A DNA stretch of 64,000 nucleotides from Pseudomonas abietaniphila (GTDB lineage: Bacteria; Pseudomonadota; Gammaproteobacteria; Pseudomonadales; Pseudomonadaceae): the NCBI RefSeq assembly GCF_039697315.1, contig NZ_CP155619.1, positions 6,014,001 through 6,078,000 of the forward strand, read 5' to 3'. Of the stretch, positions 24,029 through 33,227 are shown piece by piece (the stretch's first letter is position 1; every line of letters begins with the position of its first letter). The position numbers and the translations under genes are program-made. The notes under the pieces are model-generated. The model had not been told where the DNA came from. It made no database searches and saw nothing but the letters and a program-made list of their open reading frames with translations.

Positions 24029-24820
24029 ATGACAATGGATTTTGGCAATATAGGTTTCGTCGTTGCAGGTTTGCTGGTCGGGTTCATTGTCGGCATGACA
24101 GGTGTCGGAGGCGGCTCGCTGATGACCCCGATCCTGCTGTGGTTCGGAATCAATCCGGCCACGGCCGTGGGCACCGATCTGCTGTACGCCGCCATCACCA
24201 AGAGCGGTGGCGTTCTGGTGCACAAAAAGAACGACAACATCGACTGGGGCATCACCGGTTGGCTCACGCTTGGCAGTGTCCCGGCTGCGGGGCTGACCCT
24301 GTGGTTCCTCAGCAGCCTGCACACCGCGCCTGAGGCAATGAACTCGGTGATCAAACAGGCGCTCGGTTTTGTGCTGCTGCTGACCGCGCTGGCCATCTTC
24401 TTCAAAAAGCGCTTGCTCGTCTTCGCCCACCGTCATGCCGGTGATCACTATCGCCTGAGCGACAAGAGTCTCAATACCTTGACCGTGGTGACGGGCGTGG
24501 TGCTGGGTGTCATGGTCGCGTTGACCTCCATCGGCGCGGGCGCGCTGGGCACCGTCGCGTTGTTCATCCTCTATCCTTTCCTCGACACACGTCGACTGGT
24601 CGGCACCGAGATTGCCCACGCCGTTCCCCTGACCCTGATTGCCGGGCTCGGTCACGCCAGCATGGGCAACATGAACTGGTCGATGCTGGGCTTTCTGTTG
24701 ATGGGGTCGCTGCCGGGCATCTATATGGGCAGCCATCTCACGGGCCGAATTCCAGACGCCATCCTGCGTCCGTGCCTGGCCGTGATGCTGATTGCCATCG
24801 GCTACAAACTGGCGTTCTGA
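24029..24820 (+). CDS. TauE/SafE-family sulfite/organosulfonate exporter
   Basis: A 263-aa inner-membrane protein with about eight hydrophobic segments in two repeats. Each repeat opens with the family's glycine-rich core (GMTGVGGGSLMTPILL and ALTSIGAGALGTVALF). Members export sulfite or sulfoacetate-type anions, or take up sulfur compounds. ATG 24029 begins MTMDFGNIGF. It stands alone behind a promoter with a possible sulfur-control motif. Confidence 0.85.
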   Translation: MTMDFGNIGFVVAGLLVGFIVGMTGVGGGSLMTPILLWFGINPATAVGTDLLYAAITKSGGVLVHKKNDNIDWGITGWLTLGSVPAAGLTLWFLSSLHTAPEAMNSVIKQALGFVLLLTALAIFFKKRLLVFAHRHAGDHYRLSDKSLNTLTVVTGVVLGVMVALTSIGAGALGTVALFILYPFLDTRRLVGTEIAHAVPLTLIAGLGHASMGNMNWSMLGFLLMGSLPGIYMGSHLTGRIPDAILRPCLAVMLIAIGYKLAF

Positions 24821-24866
24821 GTCGGGCCTCGCTGCCCTCGGTTGTAGCCTTTAGGAGACCTGATGG

Positions 24867-25439
24867 ATGGAGATCATCGCCGAGCCCCAACTGATTCGCC
24901 TGGTCACAGAACGTCTTGTCCTGCGCCCGGCCCTGGGCGGTGATGCAGCGCAGATCCAGGCCTACAACATCAGCAACCGCAAGCATTTGCAGCCGTGGCA
25001 GCCAACGCGTCCTCCGGGTTTTTACGCGATCGAGAACATCATTCGTCGCATCAGTTTCATTGAGCACGAACGGCTCGCCGGACGCGGCCTGCACCTGTTG
25101 ATCTGTGAGCGGGACAGTGGCGAGTTAATCGGAGAGTGCAACTTCAGCAACATCGTCCTCGGCGTTTTCCAGGCCTGTCATCTGGGCTATTCACTGGCTG
25201 AGCATGCACAGGGCAGGGGGCTGATGACGGAGGCGCTGCGCAACGCCATTGCCTACGTGTTCGAGGACCTGCAGTTGCATCGGATCATGGCCAACTATCG
25301 GCCCGAAAACGAACGCAGTGCACGGGTGCTGTCAGGACTGGGGTTCCAGCGGGAAGGCTTTGCCCGTTCCTACCTGAAGATCAATGGTGAGTGGGCAGAT
25401 CATGTGCTGACGGCGCTGGTGAATCCCGTTCAGCTGTAG
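24867..25439 (+). CDS. GNAT N-acetyltransferase, RimJ-like
   Basis: A 190-aa GCN5-type acetyltransferase. The acetyl-CoA loop is in LGYSLAEHAQGRGLMTEALRNAI (QGRGLM), and the C-terminal NERSARVLSGLGFQREG is typical of ribosomal-protein-alanine acetyltransferases (RimJ/RimL). Start MEIIAEPQLIRLVTERLVLRP fits that family. A plausible role is N-terminal acetylation of a ribosomal protein, but paralogues with other substrates are common. Confidence 0.8.
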   Translation: MEIIAEPQLIRLVTERLVLRPALGGDAAQIQAYNISNRKHLQPWQPTRPPGFYAIENIIRRISFIEHERLAGRGLHLLICERDSGELIGECNFSNIVLGVFQACHLGYSLAEHAQGRGLMTEALRNAIAYVFEDLQLHRIMANYRPENERSARVLSGLGFQREGFARSYLKINGEWADHVLTALVNPVQL

Positions 25440-25457
25440 TGGTCACCTCTCATCAAT

Positions 25458-25498
25458 ACGCCGGGGATCATTCGGTCATACGAATGATCCCCGGCGCA
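25458..25498. terminator. Bidirectional hairpin between convergent genes
   Basis: Perfect 15-bp stem GCCGGGGATCATTCG / CGAATGATCCCCGGC (25460-25474, 25481-25495), 6-nt loop, midway between a plus-strand and a minus-strand gene. It lacks a T-run, so it may act as an mRNA-end stabiliser or a weak terminator for both. Confidence 0.6.
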
Positions 25499-25508
25499 CG
25501 GTGACTCA

Positions 25509-25838
25509 TCAGCAGAGCTTGTCGATAACGCGCAACCCAGGCTCCTTCTGCGCGCTGCCCCATTCACTGCTCAGGGTGTCGAGTACCTGACCAAGGAACT
25601 GCTTGTCGGCGGCAGCCTTCTTGCCGACGTAGCCCTGGCCCTTGCGGTACATCTTCAATCGCGCACGCATGTGCGGGTGTTGTTCGTCGAACTGTTGCTC
25701 CTCGGTGCACGCACCCAGGCCGTCCATATGCACATCACCTTTCTCACAGACCCAGAGAATATGGCTATCGAGGGAGTCCTTCTGCGCCGCGAACAGTCGA
25801 GCCAGTTGATCAATAGTAGGTTGATTGTTCAGATTCAT
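25509..25838 (-). CDS. Hypothetical protein (109 aa)
   Basis: A 109-aa soluble protein, mostly helical, with Cys in WVCEKGDVHMDGLGACTEEQQ and a terminal Cys. AAGGGG lies 10 nt upstream of the ATG, which supports the start. It stands alone. I do not recognise the family. Confidence 0.65.
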   Translation of the reverse strand: MNLNNQPTIDQLARLFAAQKDSLDSHILWVCEKGDVHMDGLGACTEEQQFDEQHPHMRARLKMYRKGQGYVGKKAAADKQFLGQVLDTLSSEWGSAQKEPGLRVIDKLC

Positions 25839-26491
25839 GATCGGATACCCCTTTGTGCCTATTCGTTAATCTATCTGGTTAGTTCAAACGTAATGGCGAA
25901 TCGTCCATCGATCCGCAGTCCTTTCCATCGCTGACAAACAAGGTCCGTCGGTACACAGAGCCGGTGCCGGGCGTTATGGATGTAGTGGAGAGAAGAGGCT
26001 GCTACGGAATGAGTCGATCCAGAGGAGAGAATCAGCGGGCGTCATGAGGACACTGGCGACGATGCGTGGTCGACCACAAGTGTCATGAGGACGTTTCGCC
26101 AGCGCTCGGCCTATGGGTCGATCATGCCGGTTCAGCTTCGTCAATCTGCCTTGTGGGCAGCACACATCCAGAGGATGTTCGACGGCTACGTCGAACGGGC
26201 CCGGAATACTTTTGCCAGCTCTCCCGATCGGGGAGACGCTTGAACTATGCCGTTACGAAAAAGCTTCGTCAACCATTTTGTAGTGAATATTTTCGCTCGC
26301 TACATATTTTGTAGTTTCAATACACAAAGGTCGATTCGTGACTACAAAGTCAGTGAAATCGGGGCTCTTAAAGGCACGGAAAGCTGTCTGGGGAAAATCA
26401 ACAGGCGCGGAAGATTGCGTGTCAGGGCGAACTCGATACACAGTAACCGGTGCACCTGCCTGCTGACTTAACCCTACCTTTGAGGATGAAT
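25839..26491. other. 650-bp AT-richer intergenic region with repeated TTTGTAG motif
   Basis: No supported gene. It has the palindrome CTCCCGATCGGGGAG at 26221-26235 and, from about 26240, a visibly AT-richer stretch with two direct copies of ATTTTGTAG 31 bp apart (26275 and 26306) and an inverted CTACAAA at 26342. The repeated element resembles regulator binding sites for the ammonia-lyase gene that follows. Two copies of GTCATGAGGAC occur near 26041-26095. Confidence 0.5.
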
Positions 26492-27475
26492 ATGGATACC
26501 CTCGCCATTTCGACCCCCGTACTACCCAGCTATGACGACGTAGTCGCTGCCGCCAGACGCATTGAAGGCCACGCCCACAGGACGCCGGTCCTGACCTCGC
26601 GCACGGCGAACCGCGAGCTGGGCGCCGAGGTGTTCTTCAAGTGTGAAAACTATCAGCGGATGGGCGCCTTCAAGTTTCGTGGCGCTTTCAACGCGTTATC
26701 GAAGTTCGACGCCACGCAACGCAGGCACGGCGTGGTCGCATTTTCCTCCGGCAACCATGCGCAAGGCATCGCACTGTCGGCTCAACTGTTAGGCATTCCG
26801 GCCACCATCGTCATGCCCCACGATGCACCGGCTGCCAAGGTCGCCGCGACGAAGGAGTATGGCGCGACGGTCGTGGTCTACGACCGCTACACCGAAGATC
26901 GCGAGGCGATCGGGCGGCAACTCGCTCAGGAGCATGGCCTGACCTTGATCCCGCCTTACGATCACCCGGACATCCTTGCCGGGCAGGGTACGGCAGCGAA
27001 AGAACTGTTCGAAGAGGTCGGCGCACTGGACACGCTGTTCGTTTGTCTGGGGGGCGGTGGGTTGCTCAGCGGGTCGGCGTTGGCGACGCGCGCGCTGGCA
27101 CCCGATTGCAGGTTATACGGGGTCGAGCCCGAAGCCGGGAACGACGGTCAGCAATCGCTGCGCAGCGGGAGCATCGTCAAGATCGACACGCCGAAAACCA
27201 TCGCCGATGGCGCGCAAACCCAGTACCTGGGCAATTACACCTTCGGCATCATCAAGCGCGATGTCGACGACATTCTCACCGCCAGCGACGCGCAATTGGT
27301 CGAGGCCATGCGTTTCTTCGCCGAGCGCATGAAAATGGTGGTTGAGCCCACCGGCTGCCTGGGATTTGCAGCCGCGCGCGCCATGGCGAGCGAACTGAAG
27401 GGGCAGCGGGTCGGTGTGATCATCAGCGGCGGCAACATCGATCTGAACACTTACTCCAAGCTGCTGACGCGCTAG
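26492..27475 (+). CDS. PLP-dependent threonine/serine/3-hydroxyaspartate ammonia-lyase
   Basis: A 327-aa fold-type II PLP enzyme. The Schiff-base Lys is K61 in GAFKFRGAFNAL, the phosphate-binding glycine loop is CLGGGGLLSG, and SSGNHAQG is also present. There is no C-terminal ACT domain, so it is the short, catabolic type. Sequence and length fit threo-3-hydroxyaspartate ammonia-lyase / serine-threonine dehydratase, releasing ammonia and a 2-oxo acid. ATG 26492 is chosen because GAGG sits 6 nt before it; the ATG at 26486 is too close. Confidence 0.85.
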   Translation: MDTLAISTPVLPSYDDVVAAARRIEGHAHRTPVLTSRTANRELGAEVFFKCENYQRMGAFKFRGAFNALSKFDATQRRHGVVAFSSGNHAQGIALSAQLLGIPATIVMPHDAPAAKVAATKEYGATVVVYDRYTEDREAIGRQLAQEHGLTLIPPYDHPDILAGQGTAAKELFEEVGALDTLFVCLGGGGLLSGSALATRALAPDCRLYGVEPEAGNDGQQSLRSGSIVKIDTPKTIADGAQTQYLGNYTFGIIKRDVDDILTASDAQLVEAMRFFAERMKMVVEPTGCLGFAAARAMASELKGQRVGVIISGGNIDLNTYSKLLTR

Positions 27476-27555
27476 CCCTCGCAGCGCGAGCGAAGTGTCT
27501 GTGGCGGCCAGCGGCAACGGCTGGAGCGCGTTGCCGCTGACGCGCCGTGCGACGA

Positions 27556-28857
27556 TCAGGCGGACTTGGCCACCCAGGCTTTCTGACGACGGTACAACAC
27601 CAGTGTTGCCGATAGACCGCAGACTGCAGCGAACATCAGCCAGTAAGCCGGGGAAGCCTTGTCGCCAGTGGTTTGTACCAGGAACGTCGACATGGCCGGT
27701 GTGAAGCCGCCGAAAATCGCCGTGGCCAGACTGAATGCCAGTGAAAAGCCTACTACTCGCACGTTCTGCGGCATGACTTCGGTCAGCGCCGCCACCATCG
27801 CACCGTTGTACATCCCGAAGAAGAACGAGAAATACAGCAGAACCACCAGCAAGCGTTCGAAGCTGGCCGCTGCCGCCAGCCAATGCATGGCCGGGTACGC
27901 GGTGAAGATGCACAGCAGCGAGATGCCCAAGAGCAAAGGGCGGCGGCCGATACGGTCGGAAATCGCGCCACCGATCGGCAACCAGATGAAGTTGGTGAGC
28001 CCCACGAACAGCGTCACGATCAGGCTGTCAGTGGTGCTCAGGTGCAGCACGGATTTGCCGAACGTCGGGGTGTAAACGGTGATCAGGTAAAACGTCGTCG
28101 TGGTCATTGACGCCAGCAGTCCGCCGGCGAGCACTGTGCGCCAGTTGTCGCGCATCGAGCGGAACACCTCACGGGCGCCTGGGTGATGCGTGCGGGCCTT
28201 GAACGCCTCGGTTTCCTGAAGTGAACGACGAATCACGAAGATGAACGGGATGATCACGCAGCCGATGAAGAACGGCACGCGCCAGCCCCACGCAGCGATC
28301 TGGGTGGCGTCCAGCCAGGTATTGATGCCGTAGCCCAACGCCGCTGCGAGGATGATCGCGATCTGTTGACTCGCCGACTGCCAACTGGTGTAGAAGCCGG
28401 TACGGCCCGGCGTGGCGATTTCCGCCAGGTACACCGACACTCCGCCCAGCTCGGCCCCTGCCGAGAATCCCTGCAACAGACGCCCCAGCAAGACCAGAAA
28501 GGGCGCCGCCAGACCGATGCTGGCGTAGCCAGGCACCAATGCAATCAGCACGGTGCCGCAGGCCATGATCGAGAGCGTCACGATCAGCCCCTTGCGACGA
28601 CCGACCCTGTCAATGTAAGCGCCCAGGATGATTGCGCCGAGCGGTCGCATGAGGAAACCCGAACCGAACACGGCGAAGGTCATCATCAGCGAGGCGAATT
28701 CGCTGGTCGCCGGGAAAAAGGTCTGGGCGATGTACGTGGCGTAGAAGCCGAACAGGAAGAAATCGAACTGTTCGAGAAAGTTGCCGCTGGTGACCCGAAC
28801 GATGGCGGCGAATTTCGCCGCTCGCGGTTGGGGCGTTGGAGGTGTGGTATTCGTCAT
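27556..28857 (-). CDS. tcuC: Tricarballylate/citrate:proton symporter (MFS)
   Basis: A 433-aa major facilitator superfamily importer with 12 hydrophobic segments and the GRRKGL and RIGRR loop motifs. The sequence ([32 protein letters not shown]) fits the citrate/tricarballylate-H+ symporter group. It is the last gene of the tcuABC operon, 59 bp after tcuB. Start ATG 28857 ([10 protein letters not shown]). It would bring tricarballylate or citrate into the cell for TcuA. Confidence 0.9.
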   Translation of the reverse strand: MTNTTPPTPQPRAAKFAAIVRVTSGNFLEQFDFFLFGFYATYIAQTFFPATSEFASLMMTFAVFGSGFLMRPLGAIILGAYIDRVGRRKGLIVTLSIMACGTVLIALVPGYASIGLAAPFLVLLGRLLQGFSAGAELGGVSVYLAEIATPGRTGFYTSWQSASQQIAIILAAALGYGINTWLDATQIAAWGWRVPFFIGCVIIPFIFVIRRSLQETEAFKARTHHPGAREVFRSMRDNWRTVLAGGLLASMTTTTFYLITVYTPTFGKSVLHLSTTDSLIVTLFVGLTNFIWLPIGGAISDRIGRRPLLLGISLLCIFTAYPAMHWLAAAASFERLLVVLLYFSFFFGMYNGAMVAALTEVMPQNVRVVGFSLAFSLATAIFGGFTPAMSTFLVQTTGDKASPAYWLMFAAVCGLSATLVLYRRQKAWVAKSA

Positions 28858-28916
28858 GGCTTCGGTGCGCTCGATATTGTTATTGGAATGAAAGGTCGGT
28901 TTGGCAGGACTCGGGA

Positions 28917-30074
28917 TCAATCGCTGCCGGCGTTGATCGGGTTGGGTTGGCGTTTTTCGATGGAAAACTTGAGCAGCGCTGCGCTGCGGAAAATGCCGTG
29001 AGCGAATTTGCTGTAAGGCATCGTCAGAAAGAACGCCATGACGAACCCCAGGTGCAGGGCCAACAGCAGGCCAAGCGCGGCCGTTTCGCGAAACGCCAGC
29101 AAGGCCAGGCCACTGATGCTCAAGGCCAGCAGCAGGGCGATGAATCCGCGGTCCATGGGTTTCTGATGCGCGTCGCCCTGCGCGGGATTGCGCCGCAGGT
29201 TCAGCCACAGCAAACCGGCGGGGCCGATCAACAGACCGATGCCGCCCGCAATGCCGAGCAACACCGGCAGGCTGAGAACCGGGTAGGGCGCGTGCCAGTT
29301 CATCAAGAAGTGGTAGAGCGTGGCGACGCCGGTCGCGGCAAAGCACAGCATGAAGCCGTAAAAGGTCAGATGGTGGAAACGCCGCCGCCACAGGGTGAAG
29401 CGGTCGTCCTCGTTGTTGCAGCCTTGGCCGTGGCCGCCGTCCAGGTACTTCAGCTGCGCGACGTTGGCCGTGGCTTCCAGCGCGGCCGACGTTTTGATGG
29501 CCCCTGAGGCTTCCCCGGGGGTGACCTCGCGCCAGAACCGGCGCACGCCAATACCGAGCGCCAGCACTGCAAAGCCGAACACTGCACCGAACATCAGCGC
29601 CAGTGTGTTGTGCGGGAAAATGCCGTAGAAGTTTCCGCCGGGCATCGCGGTGAACAGGTTGCCCATGACCAGCAGCGCCAGGCACAGGAACAGCGCCAGC
29701 CCCGCACCCGTCGCCAGGGCGAGGGTCAAACCGTTGCGGTGATAGAGTTTGCCCAACGGTTTGGGCCAGGCGTATTCGGCGTAGGTCTCCAGTCGCACCT
29801 TCGCCATGGCCTTCGGCACGTTGACCGCGAACTCATGGGGCGCGGCGTATTGGCATGCGCTCAGGCAGGCGCCACAGTTGTGGCACAGGTTGGCCAGATA
29901 ATGAATGTCCGCCTGGGCGAATTCCAGACGTCGGGTCATCGCCGGGAACACCGCGCAAAACCCCTCGCAATACCGGCAGGCGTTGCAGATGGTCATCTGC
30001 CGCTGCACTTCGCTTTCTTCCAGGTTCAGTACCGGGATCAACTGGCCCGGTGTCGAAGGATCAAACAGCTGCAT
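28917..30074 (-). CDS. tcuB: Tricarballylate utilization iron-sulfur/membrane protein TcuB
   Basis: A 385-aa protein with an N-terminal pair of Cys clusters (C30, C33, C36, C40 and C64, C67, C70, C74) that fit two Fe-S centres, then about six membrane segments with His residues that could hold heme. TcuB reoxidises the reduced FAD of TcuA and passes electrons to the quinone pool, as established in Salmonella. Its ATG overlaps the 3' end of tcuA by 14 bp, so translation is coupled. Confidence 0.92.
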   Translation of the reverse strand: MQLFDPSTPGQLIPVLNLEESEVQRQMTICNACRYCEGFCAVFPAMTRRLEFAQADIHYLANLCHNCGACLSACQYAAPHEFAVNVPKAMAKVRLETYAEYAWPKPLGKLYHRNGLTLALATGAGLALFLCLALLVMGNLFTAMPGGNFYGIFPHNTLALMFGAVFGFAVLALGIGVRRFWREVTPGEASGAIKTSAALEATANVAQLKYLDGGHGQGCNNEDDRFTLWRRRFHHLTFYGFMLCFAATGVATLYHFLMNWHAPYPVLSLPVLLGIAGGIGLLIGPAGLLWLNLRRNPAQGDAHQKPMDRGFIALLLALSISGLALLAFRETAALGLLLALHLGFVMAFFLTMPYSKFAHGIFRSAALLKFSIEKRQPNPINAGSD

Positions 30075-31515
30075 GGTGCGATTCCGTATTCACTGGAGAA
30101 GAGGCAAAACCCGCGGAGGCAGCGGCTTGGGTGCCGGCTATTCGCCCAAAGGCAGTGCCGATGGCCATGCCGATGCCGGCGGTGTAGCCCTTGCCCAGTA
30201 CGTTGCCGGCCATCATTTCTCCGGCGACGAAAAGGTTGGGGCTTGCCTTGCCCTTGAAGTGCACGGCGGCCGTTTCATCGGTTGCCAGCCCCAGATAGGT
30301 GAAGGTCACACCGGGTTTGAGCGGGTAGGCGTAGAAAGGCGGTTTGCTCAGCGGGCGGGCCCAATGTGTTTTGGCCGGAGTCAGGCCCTCGGTGTGGCAA
30401 TTGTCCAGTGCCGTGTGGTCGAACGTGCCGACCTGGCAGGCGCGGTTGTAGCGCTCGACCGTGTCGACGAATGCGGCTTCGGGCAGACCCAATTTGCCTG
30501 CGAGTTCTGCCAGCGACTGTGCCTGAGTGCCGGGAAATACGGGCGGCATGAAGCGGCCGATGGCCTGCTGATCGATGATCGAATACGCCTGCTGTCCCGG
30601 TTGTCCGGCCACCAGTCGGCCCCAGATGGCGTAGCGTTTGGGCCAGAAGTCCTCGCCTTCGTCATAAAAGCGTTCGCCGTCGCGGTTGACCACCACGCCC
30701 AGTGATACGCAGTCGATGCGGGTGCAGATGCCACCGTCGTACAGCGGCGCGCGGGCGTCGATGGCGACCATGTGCGCCTGGGTCGGGTCGCCGATGATGT
30801 CGGCGCCCAGATCGATCATGCGGCGCAGCAGTACGCCGGTATTGAAGCGTGTCCCTCGGATCAGGAAATTATCGGACGGCCATTCACCGCGCTCATTCTG
30901 GCCCCAGGCTTCGCGCAGCCACTCCCGGTTGGATTCAAAGCCGCCGGCTGCGAGTACACACGTGCGCGCTTCGATGCGTTCGGCTGGCAGGCGCAGCCCG
31001 TCGACTTCACGTTCGGCGAGATGCGCAGCGACAAACACGCCGTCCTTGAGTTCGATATCGCTGACCTGGGCGTTGTAGCGGATTTTTACGCCCATGCGTT
31101 CGGCGCTGCGGAAATAGGCGTTGACCAGTGCTTTGCCGCCGCCCATGAAAAACGCATTGGTACGCGCCACATGCAGGGCACCGGACAGCGGTGGCTGGAA
31201 GTGCACGCCGTGGGAACGCATCCAGTCGCGGCACGATGACGACGCGCGAATGGCCAGGCGGGCGAGCTTTTCGTTGGTCAGGCCTTCTGTCACTTTGAGC
31301 AGGTCCTGCCAGTATTCTTCTTCGGGGTAAGCGTCCGCCAGCACGTCTTGCGGGGCATCGTGCATGCAGCGCAGGTTGCGCGTGTGCTGCGAGTTACCGC
31401 CCCGCCAGACCTTGGGCGAGGCCTCCAGCAGCATCACGCTCGCACCGGCCTCGCGCGCCATCAACGCAGCGCACAACGCTGCGTTGCCGCCCCCTATGAC
31501 TAGAACATCGATCAT
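30061..31515 (-). CDS. tcuA: FAD-dependent tricarballylate dehydrogenase TcuA
   Basis: A 484-aa flavoprotein of the fumarate-reductase/succinate-dehydrogenase flavoprotein group. The dinucleotide motif [14 protein letters not shown] starts at residue 7, with GGNSQHTRN for flavin binding and [18 protein letters not shown] near the C-terminus. It oxidises tricarballylate to cis-aconitate, which enters the TCA cycle. ATG 31515 has GAGGAG 5-6 nt upstream; the longer upstream reading has no sense in this family. It is the first gene of the operon. Confidence 0.93.
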   Translation of the reverse strand: MIDVLVIGGGNAALCAALMAREAGASVMLLEASPKVWRGGNSQHTRNLRCMHDAPQDVLADAYPEEEYWQDLLKVTEGLTNEKLARLAIRASSSCRDWMRSHGVHFQPPLSGALHVARTNAFFMGGGKALVNAYFRSAERMGVKIRYNAQVSDIELKDGVFVAAHLAEREVDGLRLPAERIEARTCVLAAGGFESNREWLREAWGQNERGEWPSDNFLIRGTRFNTGVLLRRMIDLGADIIGDPTQAHMVAIDARAPLYDGGICTRIDCVSLGVVVNRDGERFYDEGEDFWPKRYAIWGRLVAGQPGQQAYSIIDQQAIGRFMPPVFPGTQAQSLAELAGKLGLPEAAFVDTVERYNRACQVGTFDHTALDNCHTEGLTPAKTHWARPLSKPPFYAYPLKPGVTFTYLGLATDETAAVHFKGKASPNLFVAGEMMAGNVLGKGYTAGIGMAIGTAFGRIAGTQAAASAGFASSPVNTESHHAAV

Positions 31516-31701
31516 TGTGTCTCCTCGAACGCTGGCAGTCAGACTCAGGCGCTGCAAGCGATGGAGGCACAGTAGGGAAAAGCGGGGCGGCCTCGAAAGA
31601 CCGGATTCGCCGTGGGGGTGTTTAGTTTTAGTAAAGGGTCGAGCATGACCCAACCTCTTGATTACGCCGAGCGTTTTCTTGAGCAGGGCACCGCGCTGAG
31701 G

Positions 31702-31801
31702 GTGGGAGCCAGCTTGCTGGCGAATGTGGATTGTCATTCACCGTTGATGTACCTGATCCATCGCATTCGCTGCCCTCGTAACCTCGGACGTCTCCCACAG
31801 G
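31702..31801. repeat. REP-pair element, copy 1 (related to the 140-bp array)
   Basis: About 100 bp beginning GGGAGCCAGCTTGCTGGCGA and ending in CTCGTAACCTCGGACGTCTC, then CCACAG. The spacer TTCACCGTTGATGTACCTGA is shared with copy 2 and with the spacer of the 10.8-11.7 kb array. Arms are swapped relative to that array. Confidence 0.9.
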
Positions 31802-31888
31802 AACGGCGTCGGCCCACTCATCAGTGTCCAAGCTTCAGGCTTGAGCGAAGCGAGCTGTTGCACAAATAGATGCGCAGAGTTCCGACCT

Positions 31889-31988
31889 TTGGGAGCCAGC
31901 TTGCTGGCGAATGCGGGTTGTCATTCACCGTTGATGTACCTGATCCATCGCATTCGCTGCCCTCGTAACCTCGGACGTCTCCCACAGG
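31889..31988. repeat. REP-pair element, copy 2
   Basis: Almost identical to the copy at 31702, in the same orientation, 187 bp downstream. The unit between the copies is unique, so this is a dispersed duplication and not a tandem array. Confidence 0.9.
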
Positions 31989-32059
31989 TATGCCGGCAAT
32001 GGCGAAACATGGCCAGGCATCGAACCTGTTGGAGCTTGTTTGTTGGCCATCGGGCATTA

Positions 32060-33004
32060 TCAGCCTTCTCCGATCCAGCTCGCGCCCGGCCATTGTTGCT
32101 GGCTGACCAGTTGCCGGGCGACGTCGGTGATGACCACACGGGTGGCCAGCGCCGCCGGTGAGAGTTCGTCGTCGGTCAGGGTCGCCAACAGATTGCGTCG
32201 TCCCACATGCTCGTCGGCGATCTGGACCAGCGACAGCCCCGATTCACCCTTGAGCGCCGCCGCCGCGCCGGGCTGAATGGTCGCTGCATGTCCGGCACGT
32301 ACGGCGTTCATCAACACGGCCAGGCCGTCGATTTCCATGATGATGTTCGGGACGACACCGGCACGCTCGAACGCTGTCATCAAGGTCGAGCGCAAGCCAT
32401 GTTGCGCACTCGGGGCCACCAGCGGCAGGTGCCCGAGCTCAGCCAGATGAACGCTGGCGCCGGTAGGGGAATCGGGCAGCGACGGCGAGGCGATGACAAA
32501 CAGTTTTTCGTCGAGCAGCGGGGTGACGCTCCAGCGTTTTCCGCCTTCGAGCTGAAACAGGATCGCCAGGTCGATCTGCCGTGCATTGAGCTGAGCAGCG
32601 AGGTGCCCGGAAAGCATTTCCACCAGGTGCAACTGAATGTCCGGGTAGCGCGCACGCATGGCGTTGATCAGCGGCAGTGCCAGCACAGTGGCAGTGGTGG
32701 GCGGCAGACCGACGCTGACATACCCGCTCATGCGCCCGCGATGCGCCGCCAGAATGGCATTGTCGGCCTGGCGCAAGGTCAACTGCGCGTGATGCAGAAA
32801 CGCCAGGCCTGCGCTGGTGGCCGTCACGCCGGTGGTGGTGCGATTAAGCAGACGGGTGCTGAGTTCGCTTTCCAGCTTTGCGATCTGCTGGCTCAGCGCC
32901 GAGACGCCGACGTCGAGTTCCAGCGCGGCGCGACCCAGGCTGCCGAGTTCGGCAATCTTCACGAAGTAGCGCAGTTGGCGTAGTTCCACAGGGACGGGCT
33001 CCAT
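32060..33004 (-). CDS. tcuR: LysR-family regulator of tricarballylate utilization
   Basis: A 314-aa LysR-type transcription factor with an N-terminal winged HTH (ELRQLRYFVKIAELGSLGRAA...SALSQQIAKLE, residues 7-47) and a C-terminal periplasmic-binding-like effector domain. Its position upstream of tcuABC in the same orientation matches the known tcuRABC arrangement, and in Salmonella TcuR activates the operon with tricarballylate. The start is ATG 33004. Confidence 0.88.
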   Translation of the reverse strand: MEPVPVELRQLRYFVKIAELGSLGRAALELDVGVSALSQQIAKLESELSTRLLNRTTTGVTATSAGLAFLHHAQLTLRQADNAILAAHRGRMSGYVSVGLPPTTATVLALPLINAMRARYPDIQLHLVEMLSGHLAAQLNARQIDLAILFQLEGGKRWSVTPLLDEKLFVIASPSLPDSPTGASVHLAELGHLPLVAPSAQHGLRSTLMTAFERAGVVPNIIMEIDGLAVLMNAVRAGHAATIQPGAAAALKGESGLSLVQIADEHVGRRNLLATLTDDELSPAALATRVVITDVARQLVSQQQWPGASWIGEG

Positions 33005-33227
33005 AAGCGTTCAAGACGTTCTAGCGTACAAAGGCGCGCAGCAGTGTACATGCACAGGTCGGCGCCGTTTGCGATGCCGTGCACCAATAAGCGCCTGCCG
33101 CGCGCGCGTAACGTCGCAATTCGGGCATTTTTTCGGGCGGATTTTGGATGCGGCAGCGCAGACTCACGAAGCGCATTGATGGCACTCTGCTTGCAGTGTT
33201 CCCACCCTACACGGAGGGAGATGCCGA

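Larger units (their letters stand above)
31516..32059. other. tcuR-tcuA regulatory gap with two BIME-like copies
   Basis: The gap between the tcuA start and the tcuR 3' end contains two ~100-bp repeat copies (listed separately) and about 180 bp of unique DNA nearest to tcuA, where the TcuR-dependent promoter must lie. No reading frame is supported. Confidence 0.6.

Noticed and set aside
26221..26235. CTCCCGATCGGGGAG as a terminator
   Set aside because: No T-run and no gene ends there; possibly a regulator palindrome but unsupported.
27556..29685. A single 709-aa MFS fusion protein
   Set aside because: The extension upstream of 28857 is antisense-like and overlaps tcuB in another phase; the MFS start [10 protein letters not shown] is clear.
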